A stretch of DNA of 64,000 nt from Hydractinia symbiolongicarpus (GCF_029227915.1 NC_079889.1:8062001-8126000); one strand, 5' to 3'. Shown: positions 44,733 through 57,943, counted from the first letter of the stretch. Notes: generated from the sequence alone by a model not told the origin. Made by a program: numbers and translations.

Positions 44733-45940
44733 TAATAATACTAATGCCTATTTTAAAATTATTAATTTTCTGATCTAACTATTTATTATCTTTTTATTAT
44801 TAGAGATCTTTAATAATAGGTAGGTATTAATACTATCTTTTTTTATACTTGTGTTTGACATATTTGAAGCAATTTAGCAAAATTAGGAAAAAAGCCATAC
44901 TTCTTACAATATAATATCGTTAAATTCAGGGTAGTGACGCCCTTCGCCCTAAAAGCCAAACACAAATACCCAAAAACCCTGGAAATCCATGCAAACTTTT
45001 TGCGGTATGAATTTTGACCTTATGTAATTTTAAGAAGTCTTAGCGGCAGGTCTTAGTAAAATTCTAAAAAACTGAAAAAAACAACTGCCTCAAATCGTCA
45101 TTTTTGTTTGTTCATTACAGAGATTTTATTTTATGATTGTTAAAGAAATGACACTTATTTCATGACACTTATTAGAACGAGGTTGCATGTTATGGATCAA
45201 TTCAAGACAATATAATATGTTGGCATTAAAATAATTTTGTATTAGCTTATACTTCCAGAGTGTTAAACGTTAGGCATTTAAAGGGCGATCAGTTTTCTTT
45301 TAAAAGTGTTGCGAAATAAACTAAAGACTAAATGGACATGTCATTATATTTTAAGGCTTTATCCTGGTGATTTTCTGCTATAAGTAAATTATTATCTTAA
45401 GTAACCAAAACTGTCGAGGAAATTAGTTTTCAAAAGATTTCATAAAGAAACGTGTCATAAATCTCCTAGAATAACCTGCGAAAAAGTACTTTCTTGCTTA
45501 AATTAAAAACAAACTTGATTAAAAACTGTGTATTTAAATTGGTTTCCCCATAAAGTACCATTAGCCAAGCATTACAATAATAAAACATCCATAAGATTTT
45601 CTAGGATGTAGCTCTTTTTACTTATGATAATGTAGAGAGGTAAACATTGTAGAAAAAACACGTGGTTCAACCTTTGATTCGATATGATATGATTAATTTA
45701 TTTACACTTGACAAGTTGACAAGAAAATGTAGCTCTAAGGCTAATTAAAGTCAACTTTAAAAACAATAAAAACAATAAATAACTAAATATAAAAAATCTA
45801 CAAAGAATACTGTATATATACTATGTAGTGATGATTCCAGGAACTCAGGCAAACCTCCCAGGCAGGGGGTCGAGAGAAAATAATATGCAACCAGATAACA
45901 AGGCTATAATATCGTTATATGATAGCACCCCACTTAAACC
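44733..45940. other. Non-coding stretch
   Basis: AT-rich; no gene or recognised repeat. Confidence 0.4.
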
Positions 45941-46080
45941 TTTGCTGCAACGTGCAAATTTCTGTAGCTTTTCCACGGGCTAATGACTAGTCTATATTAT
46001 AATGTTACCTGTCTATCTATGATCCAAAAATATGGTCGCTGGAAGCTGCGATAGCGGGATTTTGTAGATATTTTCACAGG
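45941..46080 (+). mobile_element. Helitron-like mini-element fragments (family G)
   Basis: A 3' fragment TTTTCCACGGGCTAATGACTAG ends at 45990. The next copy begins immediately with TCTATATTATAATGTTACC, then CTGTCTATC. This repeats the head-to-tail junction seen at 32873. Confidence 0.6.
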
Positions 46081-49000
46081 CTGGTATATAATATAAAAAT
46101 AACTGCGCATATATGAGACATTGGAGCAGTATTTACCCCCGCGCTTAAACTTAAACGCTGTATGTTTACTGATACTTACAAAATCATGTAGATGATTTAC
46201 ATGGGGCTAAAGACTTAACAAAGTACTAACTATGCGTAAATGATAAATAAATAGGAGAAAGAAGCAAGAGAGAATAGAAATGAGCACAAAAAGAACACAG
46301 CTACAAATACATTCGTCTTTTTATCAGCCTTTATTTCGGAGATTAAGCAGTCTCAAAGCTGGATGGCTACGATAGCATTACGTTAACTTGTCGCAAACCC
46401 AAAGGAAATCCAATCAAAATTTTTAAAAATGATGACGTATTTTCAATTTCGGCAATAAAATTTCGTGCAATTATAACAGAAAATTAGTCCACGTGAAAGA
46501 CAAAGCATGACTATTGTTATAAAAGCCTAGTTGTTGACCTGTGATAATTCTGCAAGAGTATTCTATGCACCCCTAGTATAAATTAATTGTTAGTCTGCTG
46601 GAACCTCAGATAAGTAAAATATATATTTTATTTCGAGCCGTTCAGCACGACCCGCAAAATACGGCTAAAAATAAAAATAGAAACATTTTACGATCAGTTA
46701 TTACGAAGGAACAACTCTAGCATGTTTTCGTGCTTGCATGCTAAAAAAATGTTCAAATAATCAGTAAAGCGTTCAGATTGGATCTCCAGACAAAACTGGG
46801 TTATCGAGCGGATTTAACGCATCTCTTTAACAAAAAAAGTTAACCGAAAAAAAGCTACGATTATTTACTGTATTTATCAACAAGTATCGCATATGTTTCA
46901 CTTTCAAATAAAAGATAGACAAGTACCTCCTCCTTTATCAAGTATAATAGAGTTTTTTACCAAAATTTTGTTCTGGACACCTGCGTCTCTCATTGCTCAA
47001 AGTTTTCAAATGAAAACGTACAACTAATAAAAAACACATCCATTATTTCGTAATTTTTATTGTTGCTAACGTTCGCCGCTTTTTGCGGATTTTAGTAAAA
47101 TTTTGCGAAATGAAGTACCCAAAGCAAATTTGGGAAGAAAACGAAAAAAACGAAAAGTTGATAATTCACCAGAAAATAAACAAAATTTCGTTAGCACATC
47201 TTAGATAATCAAATAACAAAAAAACTTAGCAGTTTTTAACAGTCCCACTCTTTCCAGAACTTACCAAATTCATTATTAAAGTCATGTTAGTTCAAATATT
47301 TTTATCTATTTATTTGATGTAAACACACTAAGAAAATGTTTCTTAATCGAAGCTCTATAACAATACAAGTGCCATATATTTTTTGTTTTTTGCATACTTT
47401 AGGATAAATAAATTTCATTCTAGCTTTTTAACATATTTGTTCATAAACCACGTTTCGTCCACCAACACGCTGCCATTTTTAAATACTTGGTTCTTGACTT
47501 TCTGCCCCATTGCACATCAAATTAAAAAAACTACCAACATTTCATATTCAATATCATGCCTTCGGCCAGAAGGAAACAGAATAAGCTATGCACATACCAC
47601 AATTCTTTGCAAATTCGCTATTTTTTTCTGTTGAATTACCTTTCACGCTCAAATACTCGCTAAAATTGACATTTTTGAGCTTCAAATTTAAATTAATAAC
47701 GTTGTACTATTAAACGCCCCTCCACGTTAAAGAGAAAGGTTGCCAGAAATTTATCTTCAATTATAGCATGCAAAATGTACACAAATAATAGAAACTGAAA
47801 AACAAATAAACGAAATTAAAAGTAGAGATAAGAAGATAAAAATCATGGTTAAGACATTATGTTCTTGGTTTAATGTTAAAACACAACTGCGCCATTTTTT
47901 GTTTTTCGTTTTTCGATTTTCGTTTCTTGTCGTTGTTTTTGTTGATGTTGTTGTTTTTGTTGTTGTTATTCTTATTCTTATTATTGTTGCCCAAAACTTC
48001 AGGTAATAAAAGGGATGTATGCGATACGTTAAGTGATATATTTCCTCAACAAATATTTTTCTCTGCAAAAATGTTTCCAAACTTAAGATTTAACATAACA
48101 TAAAAGAAAAAAAAATTTAGCTAAGTAAAATCAAAAATAATTACAGTAAAACTAATTATTGCTCTGGAAGAAAAACCACTTTAGTTTTGAGGGTTTCATA
48201 AAAAAATATGATTGTCTAATTAGGCATCTCTTGGGTACCCACATATGCAGTTTTAGACTATGTGTTATTCCTTATAGCTCTAATTTCATAATAGAAAATT
48301 ATTTTTCTTTTTTTTCAGTAGAGTTACTTGTAACAGAAAACTTTCATTTTTTTCTGGCTTTAAAAATGTTCTTTGAATCTTTGGTTTCCTGAAAGAAAAG
48401 ATCTTGTAACAAAAAATCTTGTTTAGCTTAAAATTTTGCTATGGATTTGTTGACAATTCATTTATCCAATGCTAAAATAAACAAAAATAACAACAAAAGT
48501 AGCAGGAGTAATAACAACAACAACAACGACAACAACAACAGCAACAACAACAGTAACAATAACAACAACAATATACTCTGACTGGAGTTGATGTTTGTGA
48601 TGTATCATTTCGTGTATTATTCATACATAGTAACGAAGTTATACTTAAAAAATATTTGCTCCTCTACAAAATAAAATAAAGGCACAAATAAAAGCAGCTG
48701 GTACATGACGCCACCAACTGTATCTCTGACGTCATGTAAGCCTATATATTCATCGTTGTTTGATGGAGAGTTCATATACAATATACCTCTCTGTTACTCG
48801 CTCAGAATAATTAAAGATATTCGCTCCTCAGTGGCATTCGCAAGACTAGACAGGATAAATCTGTCTTTAACAGATCTTAAGTAGAATTGAAAAGTATTAT
48901 TTGTGTTAGATTTACAACTTTTATAGCATTTCTTTGTCTTATTTAATGCACCAATGAAATATTGTATTTTGAAAGGAGGTTTGTAGAAAAAGAGGATAGG

Positions 49001-49312
49001 TGGGTGAGATAAGAAGGGGGACCTAGAGTTTGGTTTCTCTTTTGCACAGAAGTAAGGTATTATAGCTCTTGGCACAATTTACACAAAATACTAGATTTGA
49101 AATACCACGGTTTTTATGCCTATATTATGATGGAAAGTCACAGTAAAAATCATTTTAAACTGACATAATGTAACAATAAATACAAGAATAATAATTAGGA
49201 TCATTATTAATTTTTTCAATTATCTATTTAATTATATTACGATTTTGGTCTTTTATTACACTTTATTACAGTTATTTTTTTAAACAATGTTTATCTGTAT
49301 ACTGAAAGAGAA
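46081..49312. other. Gene-poor stretch with simple repeats
   Basis: No gene recognised. Poly-T, GTT and TTA rich zone at 47900-47990 and a CAA microsatellite at 48508-48572. The open frames here are explained by simple sequence. Confidence 0.4.
48508..48572 (+). repeat. (CAA)n microsatellite
   Basis: About 20 imperfect units of AAC/CAA with scattered GAC, AGC and AGT interruptions. Confidence 0.85.
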
Positions 49313-49640
49313 CTACTTTGTTCATCACTAACATACTGCCTGGCAGTGAGCGGGATTCGATCCGCGGTCCCCATAACTTGCAGCCGCAGACGAACCCACT
49401 ACAATACGTGCGGCAATATGTTAGTGATGAACTCAGATAGTTTATCTGGATGGTGTGTATACATAGGTGAATATTTATCATGGCACATCCGTATTTCATT
49501 CTCAACAGTGAATGCTTCACCCCGATCAGACCTCTGATCATGACTGCCAGACCTCTGATCATGACGGGCGAGTATAATGCGTGTAAGTCATACTGAAAGA
49601 GAACTACTTTGTTCATCACTAACATACTGCCCGGCAGTAT
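49313..49640 (-). repeat. tRNA-like repeat with inverted arms (family B, copies 2 and 3)
   Basis: Copy 2 (49313-49510) is the reverse complement of 639-850. Arms at 49320-49340 and 49412-49432 enclose the tRNA-like segment, and the outer part reaches TCCGTATTTCATTCTCAACAG. A partial copy 3 restarts at 49598 with the same arm at 49611-49631 immediately followed by CCGGCAGTATA. Between them GACCTCTGATCATGAC is duplicated (about 49530-49565). Confidence 0.75.
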
Positions 49641-51237
49641 ATTATTTTTAACTTTATTTCCCTTCTGGCTATGTTTTATTGGAGTACAAGTTTTTCTTTT
49701 TATATAACCTTGGTTTTAGCCGAGGATGATTAAACTTATTTTTTTACACTTTTTTCTAGCTTAAATGTTCTGCTGTTCCGTTTTTTTCAGGAAATATAGA
49801 ATACGGTATACGGTATAAACGCAGTCAGATTTGCCGATGATGATAAGTATTTTTAGCACTGAAAGGAATAGATTATTTGGTAGCGAAGAGGCTTAAAAAA
49901 CAATTTTGCTTGTAGTTATCTTCTTGTTAAAACATGCATGTATTGAGTAGAAAGAACGAAATCATTATTTGTTTGTTTTGTTCTCAATATGTTCTTATTT
50001 TTTGTAAAAAAAGCCAACGTTTTTATAAACTATGTTCTTATAATAAACTTGTATCTGGTATTTTATTTATTAACTAAAGGTGTTTTTTAGAAGATTTATG
50101 GCAAAACTTTTGTTCTCCATGTGGATTTGAATTAATTTTAGCAAATAAAGAGGTGCTTTATACAATGTTATTTTATTCTTCAGGTGAATGAGGATTTCCA
50201 ATTGCCAGAAAATGATGTGCCTGTCAGTGTAGGGAGTAGGACAAAAAGATTTCTTCTAATCATTTCTTTGTTGTTTAAAGTATTTCACTTATCAGCTTAT
50301 TGCAGGAGTTTATTGTTTTAAAAAAGTTTGAATTAGAATTTTAACACCAGAATGTACGTGCATGATTTGCCCCTTTCATTCTATGTTCGGAGTCATACAT
50401 TTTTGCTAACTGAGCAATTTTGATAGCTCGCAGCAGTAACATTTCCTTTAAAAAACCTTTTTAAAAGATTTCTTTTTTAAAATCTTGCTGTAGGCAGTAC
50501 CAAAATAACACGACATTTTAAATGAACTGTTATCGGTGCTTTAATCTCGCCTTTCTTTGTTACAATTTTTCTTATCTTAGATTCTTTGTTATTTTTATTG
50601 GCAAAGTCAGTTTTATTTTTAAACTCACACTTTAAAAAACTAACTTACAAAACTGGTTCTAAGCATATGGAGATATTCACGGAATCGGCTCTTGTACATA
50701 CCTTAGTTATCAAATTCTCGTCTGTCATTCATGTTCCAGGCATGTTTATTTCGTGCATCTTTAGCACGAAATCAGCCAGTGTGACGGATAGACAGACATG
50801 CATAAAAAAGATAAGACATTTAAAATGAGGTTTTATAACACACGCTCTGTTTTCATTAAGAGTAGATAAACATTACTTAGGTGAATATTTATCATAGCAC
50901 ATCCGTATTTCATTCTCAAAGGAAAATAAAGTTAAAAAAAATAAAAATTTTGTTACAACATAAAACATCATGCAAGCTGTAATATGTTTTAAATTGGAGA
51001 TTAGCTCCGTGTTTTTATCAGTCATATGGAGTTTTGGTTTAGAAGACACAATTTCGTAACTCACCATTCCTTACTTGTGATTATAGACCGAACGCACGAT
51101 AATGTAGATATTACGTAAGGTAGCTTTTTAATTTAAGCGAATGTGACCACGATGGGTAGATAATCAAGGCACGCACAGTAAAAAATGGTGGTGTGTTAGC
51201 GGTGGACGAAATGTGGTGTATAAACAAAACATATTTA
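49641..51237. other. Non-coding stretch with a family B fragment
   Basis: Positions 50881-50919 match the outer part of family B (GTGAATATTTATCATAGCAC). Otherwise AT-rich with no gene recognised. GATAGACAGACATGCAT near 50791 resembles the family G core. Confidence 0.4.
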
Positions 51238-51585
51238 TTAACCCTATTTGGTATGGAGCGGTATGAGTGGCCGCGGCATTTTTAAGTCGTTATGAAAGTC
51301 TCATAACTTTTTAATTACTGTATAAAATTCCTTAATAATTTGTGACTTTAACTAACTTTTATTGGACTTTCGAAAAGTAAATAAAAAGCAAAAATTGTCC
51401 TGTCAATGTCACTTAGTCCTTTAATGACAGGTGGTCATATCAAATTTTGATGTAGTGCTAAAAATAAATGGTTTCTAAACTAAACAGTTGTATGAATATG
51501 TTATTTTGTATGTCATAGTGACAAAAAGTCATCATACAATATTGACATGCATAGGGTCAAAAACGCCTATATCAAATAGGGTTAA
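51238..51585. mobile_element. piggyBac-like MITE (family I, copy 1)
   Basis: Begins TTAACCCTATTTGGTATGG and ends CCTATATCAAATAGGGTTAA. The 348-bp element has inverted ends beginning CCCTATT inside a TTAA at each side. TTAA target duplication with a CCC(T) terminus is characteristic of piggyBac transposons. It has no coding capacity. It shares termini with the longer copy at 60332-60813. Confidence 0.8.
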
Positions 51586-52474
51586 AAAACATTGTAGCAT
51601 TGATTTCATTGTGGCTTATGCAAAAAAAAAAGAATATGTATATGCCAATGGCAACGTTATTTAGCTTCGTTAAGAAACGTATTCGTAGTTTGGTTGCATG
51701 AAACAAAGTATAAACTTTACAAAAAATTTAAGAAAGTTTAAAGTTTCAAAGATATAATGTTTACGTCATAAAAAATATAGCGAGTTATTAAATTTTTTTT
51801 TGGACTCCACGTTATGTTGGGTAGGCTTCAACATTATGAATGTTAAAGCCGCTTAGCTGTCCTGTTTCTGTTTATGTTTAACAAGCGATATTTGGAATGA
51901 GCATATTATTTATTTTGATTATCTTTTATTAATTATTTGGCTCTATTATTTAGAGCAAATTTAAAAGTGTTTTTTTCTTATGGTTGGTTCTCACAACATT
52001 TTACAAAAATATTTTTAACAGACTTTTTTAATCATTAGCCTCGCTCAATGCTGTAGCCAACACAGTATAAATTTCACTCTGCAATAGGAGGATCACCACA
52101 TGGATAGGATCATTCTCTCCTCAATCTTAATTGTAGCTCTCTAAAATTTCGCAAGAACGGAAGTAGCTAACCCTAGCTGTAGTTAAGTTTAGTGCCACCT
52201 AATTGGTGATATCCGTGGACTACTTATCAATTTGTTTTTTATGTCCACGCTAAAATGTTTGGTTTATTTTGCAAATGAAGCAAATTTAGCCACATGGCTT
52301 TTGACGTAACAGTAAAGAGGAGAATAAATCCAGTCGAGGGACAAATTAAGAAATTTAGGAAAGCAATTCTTTACATTTTGCGTGGCTATTTTTCTTTAAC
52401 ATTGGTAGGAAAATTTATTATTAAAAGACAAGTAGATATGAGTAAATAAAAAAATTACTACTACTAATAATAAA
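51586..52474. other. Non-coding stretch
   Basis: No gene recognised. Confidence 0.4.
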
Positions 52475-52763
52475 TTAATAAAATTTAATCCATTTCATGT
52501 CATCTGGCGAACAAGATTTATGCGCATTTCCTAATTCGTACGTCAAGCAGGCTCCATCTATCGAATTAATCTCAACAGACCTGATCAAGTTGACGTTATT
52601 TTTATCTAACTTACGCATCAAAATTCCTTGGTAACGCTTCAGTGACATATACTTGGTTATGATCGATGCTCACCTATCAACTTCAAATCTCCCAAATTGT
52701 TACAAATAATAAATAAAAAAACATCTCACCAAACCAAGGAGCCTTTCCTTTCTTCTTCAACAT
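52475..52763 (-). CDS. Possible small gene, unrecognised product
   Basis: A minus-strand ATG at 52648 opens a 57-codon frame to TAA at 52475, with a protein-like sequence (VNLIRSVEINSIDGACLTYE, ending DDMKWIKFY). Upstream, 52763-52730 reads MLKKKGKAPWF and then a donor GTGAGA in phase 1. Splicing to an AG at 52627 (exon from 52626) would keep phase and give about 61 residues, MLKKKGKAPWFGILMRKL and onward. The acceptor lacks a good pyrimidine tract, so the unspliced start at 52648 or another acceptor is equally possible. An inverted CCAAT (GTGATTGG) lies about 90 bases upstream. No domain is recognised. It may be a tiny gene or two exons of a larger one. Confidence 0.35.
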
Positions 52764-53285
52764 CTTTTCACAACCAAAAAAACAACACCAATACATATCA
52801 CGTTGTCATAGTAATACCATAAATCATAAACAAAACTGTCCAATCACAGGAGAAAGCAAGAGAGAGCGAGCGCTTTTTCCTTCACACATCTGCAACCGTA
52901 ATGATATTGCTATTTTATGGAACAAATAGCGCGGGAGATAATAAAAGCCATTTTCAATTAAATTTACATGCATTTGCAAACATTAATTTTTCATATCTGA
53001 TATATTTTTTCTTCTTTAAAAACAATTAGGCATATATAAATTAAAAGCGCAGGGTTGGCTTTTTAAAAACATGTAAAATAAAGAAAGAAAGATATTTGAC
53101 TGATTAAAAGCTTTTACACGTTTTTTTATAGGTCATAAAACGTTGCGGGTGAGTTGTTTCTAGAAATTAAGAACATTATGAACGTTATCAACCTAAATTC
53201 CTGCATAGGCTATAAGAACAAAATAATTTGAGTCTAGAATTACTTGAAGAGAATTATTCCTAGTTTTTTTTACACAGGTACCGCA
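52764..53285. other. Non-coding stretch
   Basis: Possible promoter of the small minus-strand candidate (inverted CCAAT near 52841). Otherwise AT-rich. Confidence 0.35.
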
Positions 53286-53475
53286 TTTTATGTGTCGTGA
53301 TACTGCGGTTACCATTTTGCACAGAGACAGACAGGCGACGGCTAATATTATAGTGACTATTCGTCAACCCGAAGAAAAATCCACGGGGTCGCCGTCCTTT
53401 ATATATTGCATTTCGTGTTTCCGTAACAGACAGACAAACAGACAGACGACGACTTTTATTAAAGAGGCTAGCTGT
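53286..53475 (-). mobile_element. Helitron-like mini-elements (family G), diverged
   Basis: On the minus strand: GTCTGTCTGTTTGTCTGTCT, TTACGGAAACACGAAATGCA, TATATAAAGGACGG, then a degenerate hairpin CCCGTGGATTTTTCTTCGGG and GACGAATAG before T. A second core GCCTGTCTGTCTCTGTGCAA and its CGCAGTATC follow. The order of motifs matches the other copies. The 62-codon plus-strand frame over it is not a gene. Confidence 0.62.
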
Positions 53476-56454
53476 TAACCGTGGAAAAATTCATTTTTCA
53501 CCCGTCGGCACAATACTTATCCTGTAGGGATCTGAAATAAAGCTGCAAGCATCTATTTTTAACACATAGAATTCGGAAGTACTTGTGCTTAGGTGATAAA
53601 ACTTGGCATACTTGTAGGAAATCTAAGTACAAACAGATTTCAGGTCAAAAAATAATTTGATGTCGTTATTTGATCAAAAATGATACCATTTACCAGTTTT
53701 GCGATAAAATCCTCAAGTAGCCATTACAAACGGTGTGGTCTTAACTCTCGGTAGAATTCTTTGCTGGAGAGACAAAAAAAAATTTATATCAAGAAAACAA
53801 TTTTGATGAAGTCATATCTGTAAGAAAGTTTCTTATTTTCACGATAAAGGTAAAATCATGTTATTAAACTTGGTACAAGGTTAGAGTATGGAATTCATAG
53901 ATATTCGAGGTAATGAAGCGGTACTTCCTTCACAACTGGTCTGTATTCTGTGACCCTTATATATCCTTAACAATAACTTAGTAGCCACCTAGTAACGAAC
54001 ATACTTGCGGTAAATAATTTGATAAATATAACACTCATACGCTCACACATGAACGTCAGCACATTTTGAAATTTACAAAAAATAACCCTCGATAGAAAAA
54101 TGTAATACCGTGCAAAATAAAAAAAATTTTGCAGAAAATGTTTGCAAGCTTTACTAAAGGTTAAGCTAAAGGTTAGGAAAAGTCACCTAATTTCACTGCT
54201 TAATTACATATCGAACAAAAGTTATGCCCTATCAAAGTGCTAAAAAGGGGTAATGCTTTGTCTCCCTGTCCATGGATAAGTTGAGATCACTTCCACTTTA
54301 CAGTGAAGTGAGCAGTAATGTGCATCAGTCAAAGAGATTTCAGAAATCAATTCTATTTTTCAGTGGATGGAGTGAGCTGTAAAGCGCGATAACCAATCAA
54401 ATTTCAGAAATCAATTTCTTATCTTTAGTAGAGTGAGCCATAAAAAGTTTCGTCAGCCAACATATTTCAGCAATCAGTTTTCTGTTCTACCCCGTCTCGC
54501 CTTAAAACGGAAAAACCGTAAAGTTAGAAGCTCCAAAGTGATTAAAAAGATTTTGCAAAGAAAGAGAAATTTCAACCAAATATAAAACAAACAAACAAAA
54601 ACAAACAAACAAACTAAATGTCAAGTCTTGATCTGTCATTCAAGAAATTTGTACATCAATATTTAATATACACATTGTACTAAGTATACAAAACCTTATC
54701 AAAGGTACTTACGAACAAAACTGAGTTGCTGAATCAATTTTTTTTCTAAAAAAACTTTTTTTTTTAACATGCGCTGTGTGAGTTATTCTAAAAATCAAAG
54801 TTACAACATTACCGATGGAGAAAAATTTCTTTTTTTTCCTTCCAATGTTGATGAATTATTTAGAAGTTTGATTATAGTGAATACGCAGGCCTTTTCATAT
54901 CACAGGCCTTCAAAGAGTGTTCCATTGTTTTTGCTTGTTTGCCAGCTTATTATTAATAATAACATCTGCGTCTTCTTCATCGGAGAAAAAAAGTATTCTT
55001 GAATAGCTGTGGGTCGTGTATGAAAGTTTCACATTCCTTTCCTTTTGATTTTTTTTTAAAATCAAGTACACAGTAATTTATGCAACTTCTGGTTTATTAT
55101 AAAGTCATTCTCAAAACAGAAAAACAAAAACACACGCACATAAAATATATCATGCCTAAATTAAAAATGTAAACTTCCTTATATATCTTTTTGTGTGTAT
55201 CAAGACTTCTGATTGGTTTATTTTTTGCTGTCGAACTTCTTTATTTAAAGAAACAAGATTATCAAAAACCAACTACAATTCACAACTTCAAAACATGTGT
55301 TCTGTTGTACATCTGACTCCTCCCCCCCCCCCCTTTTTCTTGAAAACATTGAAATCTAATAAAAGCGAACGTGATCTATGCTAACTAAATTCTAAGGCTC
55401 CTCACAAGCACATCCGTCAAATCTTTTAGCAACAAAGAATCGCGTTGGTCGTTGAAACTCCTTATTATTCTATCTCCTTTCAAATCATAGTTCATTAACT
55501 TTGACATTTTGTATTTCAAAAAATTTGAAATTAGAAAATCGGGAAAATAACAAGCTTACCTGATGTGGTCCTTCTTTTTTGTATGCTAAAATGTGAGCGC
55601 ATATGTGGAATTTGTAAACAAACTCAATTCGTCCACAGGATTTGCTAGATAAGCATATTCTTTACAAGCCTCGGCGCAACAGTTGTCATCTGGGTGTTGA
55701 CCCTACATTAAATAATAGGTTGACAGGGTAATACCTGATACACACTGTACTCCAAGTAAGTATTATTCGTGTAACAGATTTACAGTATAGATTAGATAAA
55801 CTGTCTAATTTAGGGACTTCGCAAAAATTGCAGATAGTTACGGTAATGTTTTCCTACTTATGAAACCATATAAGTTAATTTGTCGCATTCACACCTTTGG
55901 TAACACAACGTTGAATGTGTTCAGACCATTATATCTGTCATTATACTTATCGTTTGGATTACACTAACAAAAATTAGAAGCTTTGCGTATTCTGACTGGC
56001 TTGGCGCTGTCGACGACCGGCTGATATAGATCGGTATTGAACATCATGACACAACCGGCACTTAACTTTATTCTTGCATTGAAGATGACCTATGATTTAT
56101 AGTGACAACAACCAGTTTAGTTACACAACAAAACAGTACCAAACATATTCCTAACCAAAATACACTACCTTGCAGCGGTAATCAGAAAAAACATTAGCTG
56201 CCATATACGCCCTTTATTGTACGGCGGTAAAAATTAAAACAAGCAGCCCGATGGTTTGAAGATTTCCGCCATCAGCATAGATAATAAGTATATAGTGCGA
56301 GACTCCTCAGAGAACAAAAACGCCATGCCTGTTATCTGCAATCCAACCAAAGTTTAAAACAGAAAGAAAACAATAAAGTAACCCAACGTAAACATCTGTC
56401 GTTCTGAGGACGAAATTGATTTGAAGTAGCCCTTCTAGAAGATTTCGTAAACAT
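53476..56454. other. Gene-poor stretch
   Basis: Mostly AT-rich. Three diverged repeats near 54280-54490 share AGTGGAGTGAGC and ATTTCAGAAATCA. A (CAAA)n run lies near 54590 and a C-run at 55321-55334. Coding-like minus-strand pieces at 55390-55715 are reported as a finding. Confidence 0.4.
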
Positions 56455-57904
56455 CATGTTAGAGAACGTTTAAGCCTGACTGCGTCATGATCACTGAAAT
56501 ATACATTTTTGACGAGTGTATCAACTTCATAGGTGTTTAGAACATTCTTATGGATATAGATGTGGTCAATAAGTGAACCGGATATATGAATTGGAGAGGT
56601 TACAACCTGTTTATATTGGTTGAGAAAATCAAGGAAATAGTTTTTGTCACTAAATGCATTTAAATTATAATCTCCGAGTATAACATCAACGATTTAGTTT
56701 CCCAGAAATGTTGAATAAGGTATAATGACTCGATTAAGTGAATTTTTAGAAAACTAACAGCCTTCTTTTGAAACGTTTTCTTCGTCATTTTAAAAAATAT
56801 TGCACCCGAAATTTTCACAATATTAAACAACTTTATAGTTTCATAATGACCAACCAAAAGACTAGAAAACCTATCCACATTGTTGTTTGGAATTAAAGTA
56901 AAGTAATCTAGTTTTGTGTCGCAGTATGAATTAAATGATATCTGAGTTTCTGTTAGGCATAATAAATCACTTTCCATGAGAACGCGCTCGGACTTAATAT
57001 CATTTTTATGTTTGTTGTAGGATCTTGTATTAAGCAAAGTTACTATTATAGAATTTTCACTAATTACGCCAGTATCCTTTGATGTCAATTTTGAGTGTTC
57101 TCACATATAATTGTATTGCTTGGTTGCTCGTGTGTCTGATTTAATAGCTGATCTGGAAAATGTCCCCGTTATGTATAAACCCTCTAAGCTTGTAACTCGA
57201 CTTAATGCGGCATAGATCTGTCCTGCGTGAAAGCTCTTTCGGATTTACGGTACTTTTTGTTTTGATCTAGTTGTATCTTTCTACGAACGGAAAACATAAT
57301 GTTATCAGTTATCTGTTCAGTTCTCAGTATTTTAAAATATTGAGTTTCAAGACACCTTCTTGACCAGGGGACACGTATATTTCGCGTATGCAGTTTTCAA
57401 CTTCTTGTAATGAATCAAATTTTAAAGGGACTGATACCACATTCTGTTATTTGTCCAAAACTATTTCAGCTATGAGGATCAAATAATTAAATTTGTGGGT
57501 GCCTCCAAATTATAGCAAAGCTAACGCCGCTTATAATCCCAACATTCCTTGTCCTTTATCGGAATGTGATGAATTATGAAATGTACGTAAAGTAGTGCTA
57601 TTATCTATAACAATATGAGAAATATTTTCTAAACTAGTATTTGTATGACCTTGTTTTAAACAGTCAAACTATTTGGGAGGTCACTTGCACTTAAGTACTG
57701 GTTTGTGTAACCTAAGCTCGTGTACAACTTTGTTCCTTCGCGGAGGATATGATCAAAATCACCTGAGTTCCAAAAAGAAACCTTTTCAATAACCAACCAA
57801 ACGATCGCACACAGGGAATTACACAAACATTGTGTGCCAATAAAAGTTCCAAGCCTGACATCCCTTTGATGAAAAGATCCTTGTACCGACTTTAAAACAG
57901 AGTA

Positions 57905-57943
57905 AGGCCCAGGATTAGTTTCAACATTACCGGAAAGTAAAAG
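57905..57943 (-). other. 2A-like ribosome-skipping motif in the Helentron relic
   Basis: The minus strand encodes LLLSGNVETNPGP. The consensus of cellular and transposon 2A peptides is D(V/I)ExNPGP, preceded by LLLSG in many invertebrate elements. Here the first aspartate is asparagine, so activity may be lowered. It sits just before the peptidase-like region, so active skipping would release the GELT-bearing leader from the rest of the polyprotein. Confidence 0.75.

Noticed and set aside
47757-48103. Frames of 76-107 codons on both strands
   Set aside because: Driven by simple GTT/TTA and poly-T sequence; low-complexity translation.
53290-53478. 62-codon plus-strand frame rich in RQTNRQT
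   Set aside because: It is the complement of the GTCT microsatellite core of family G.
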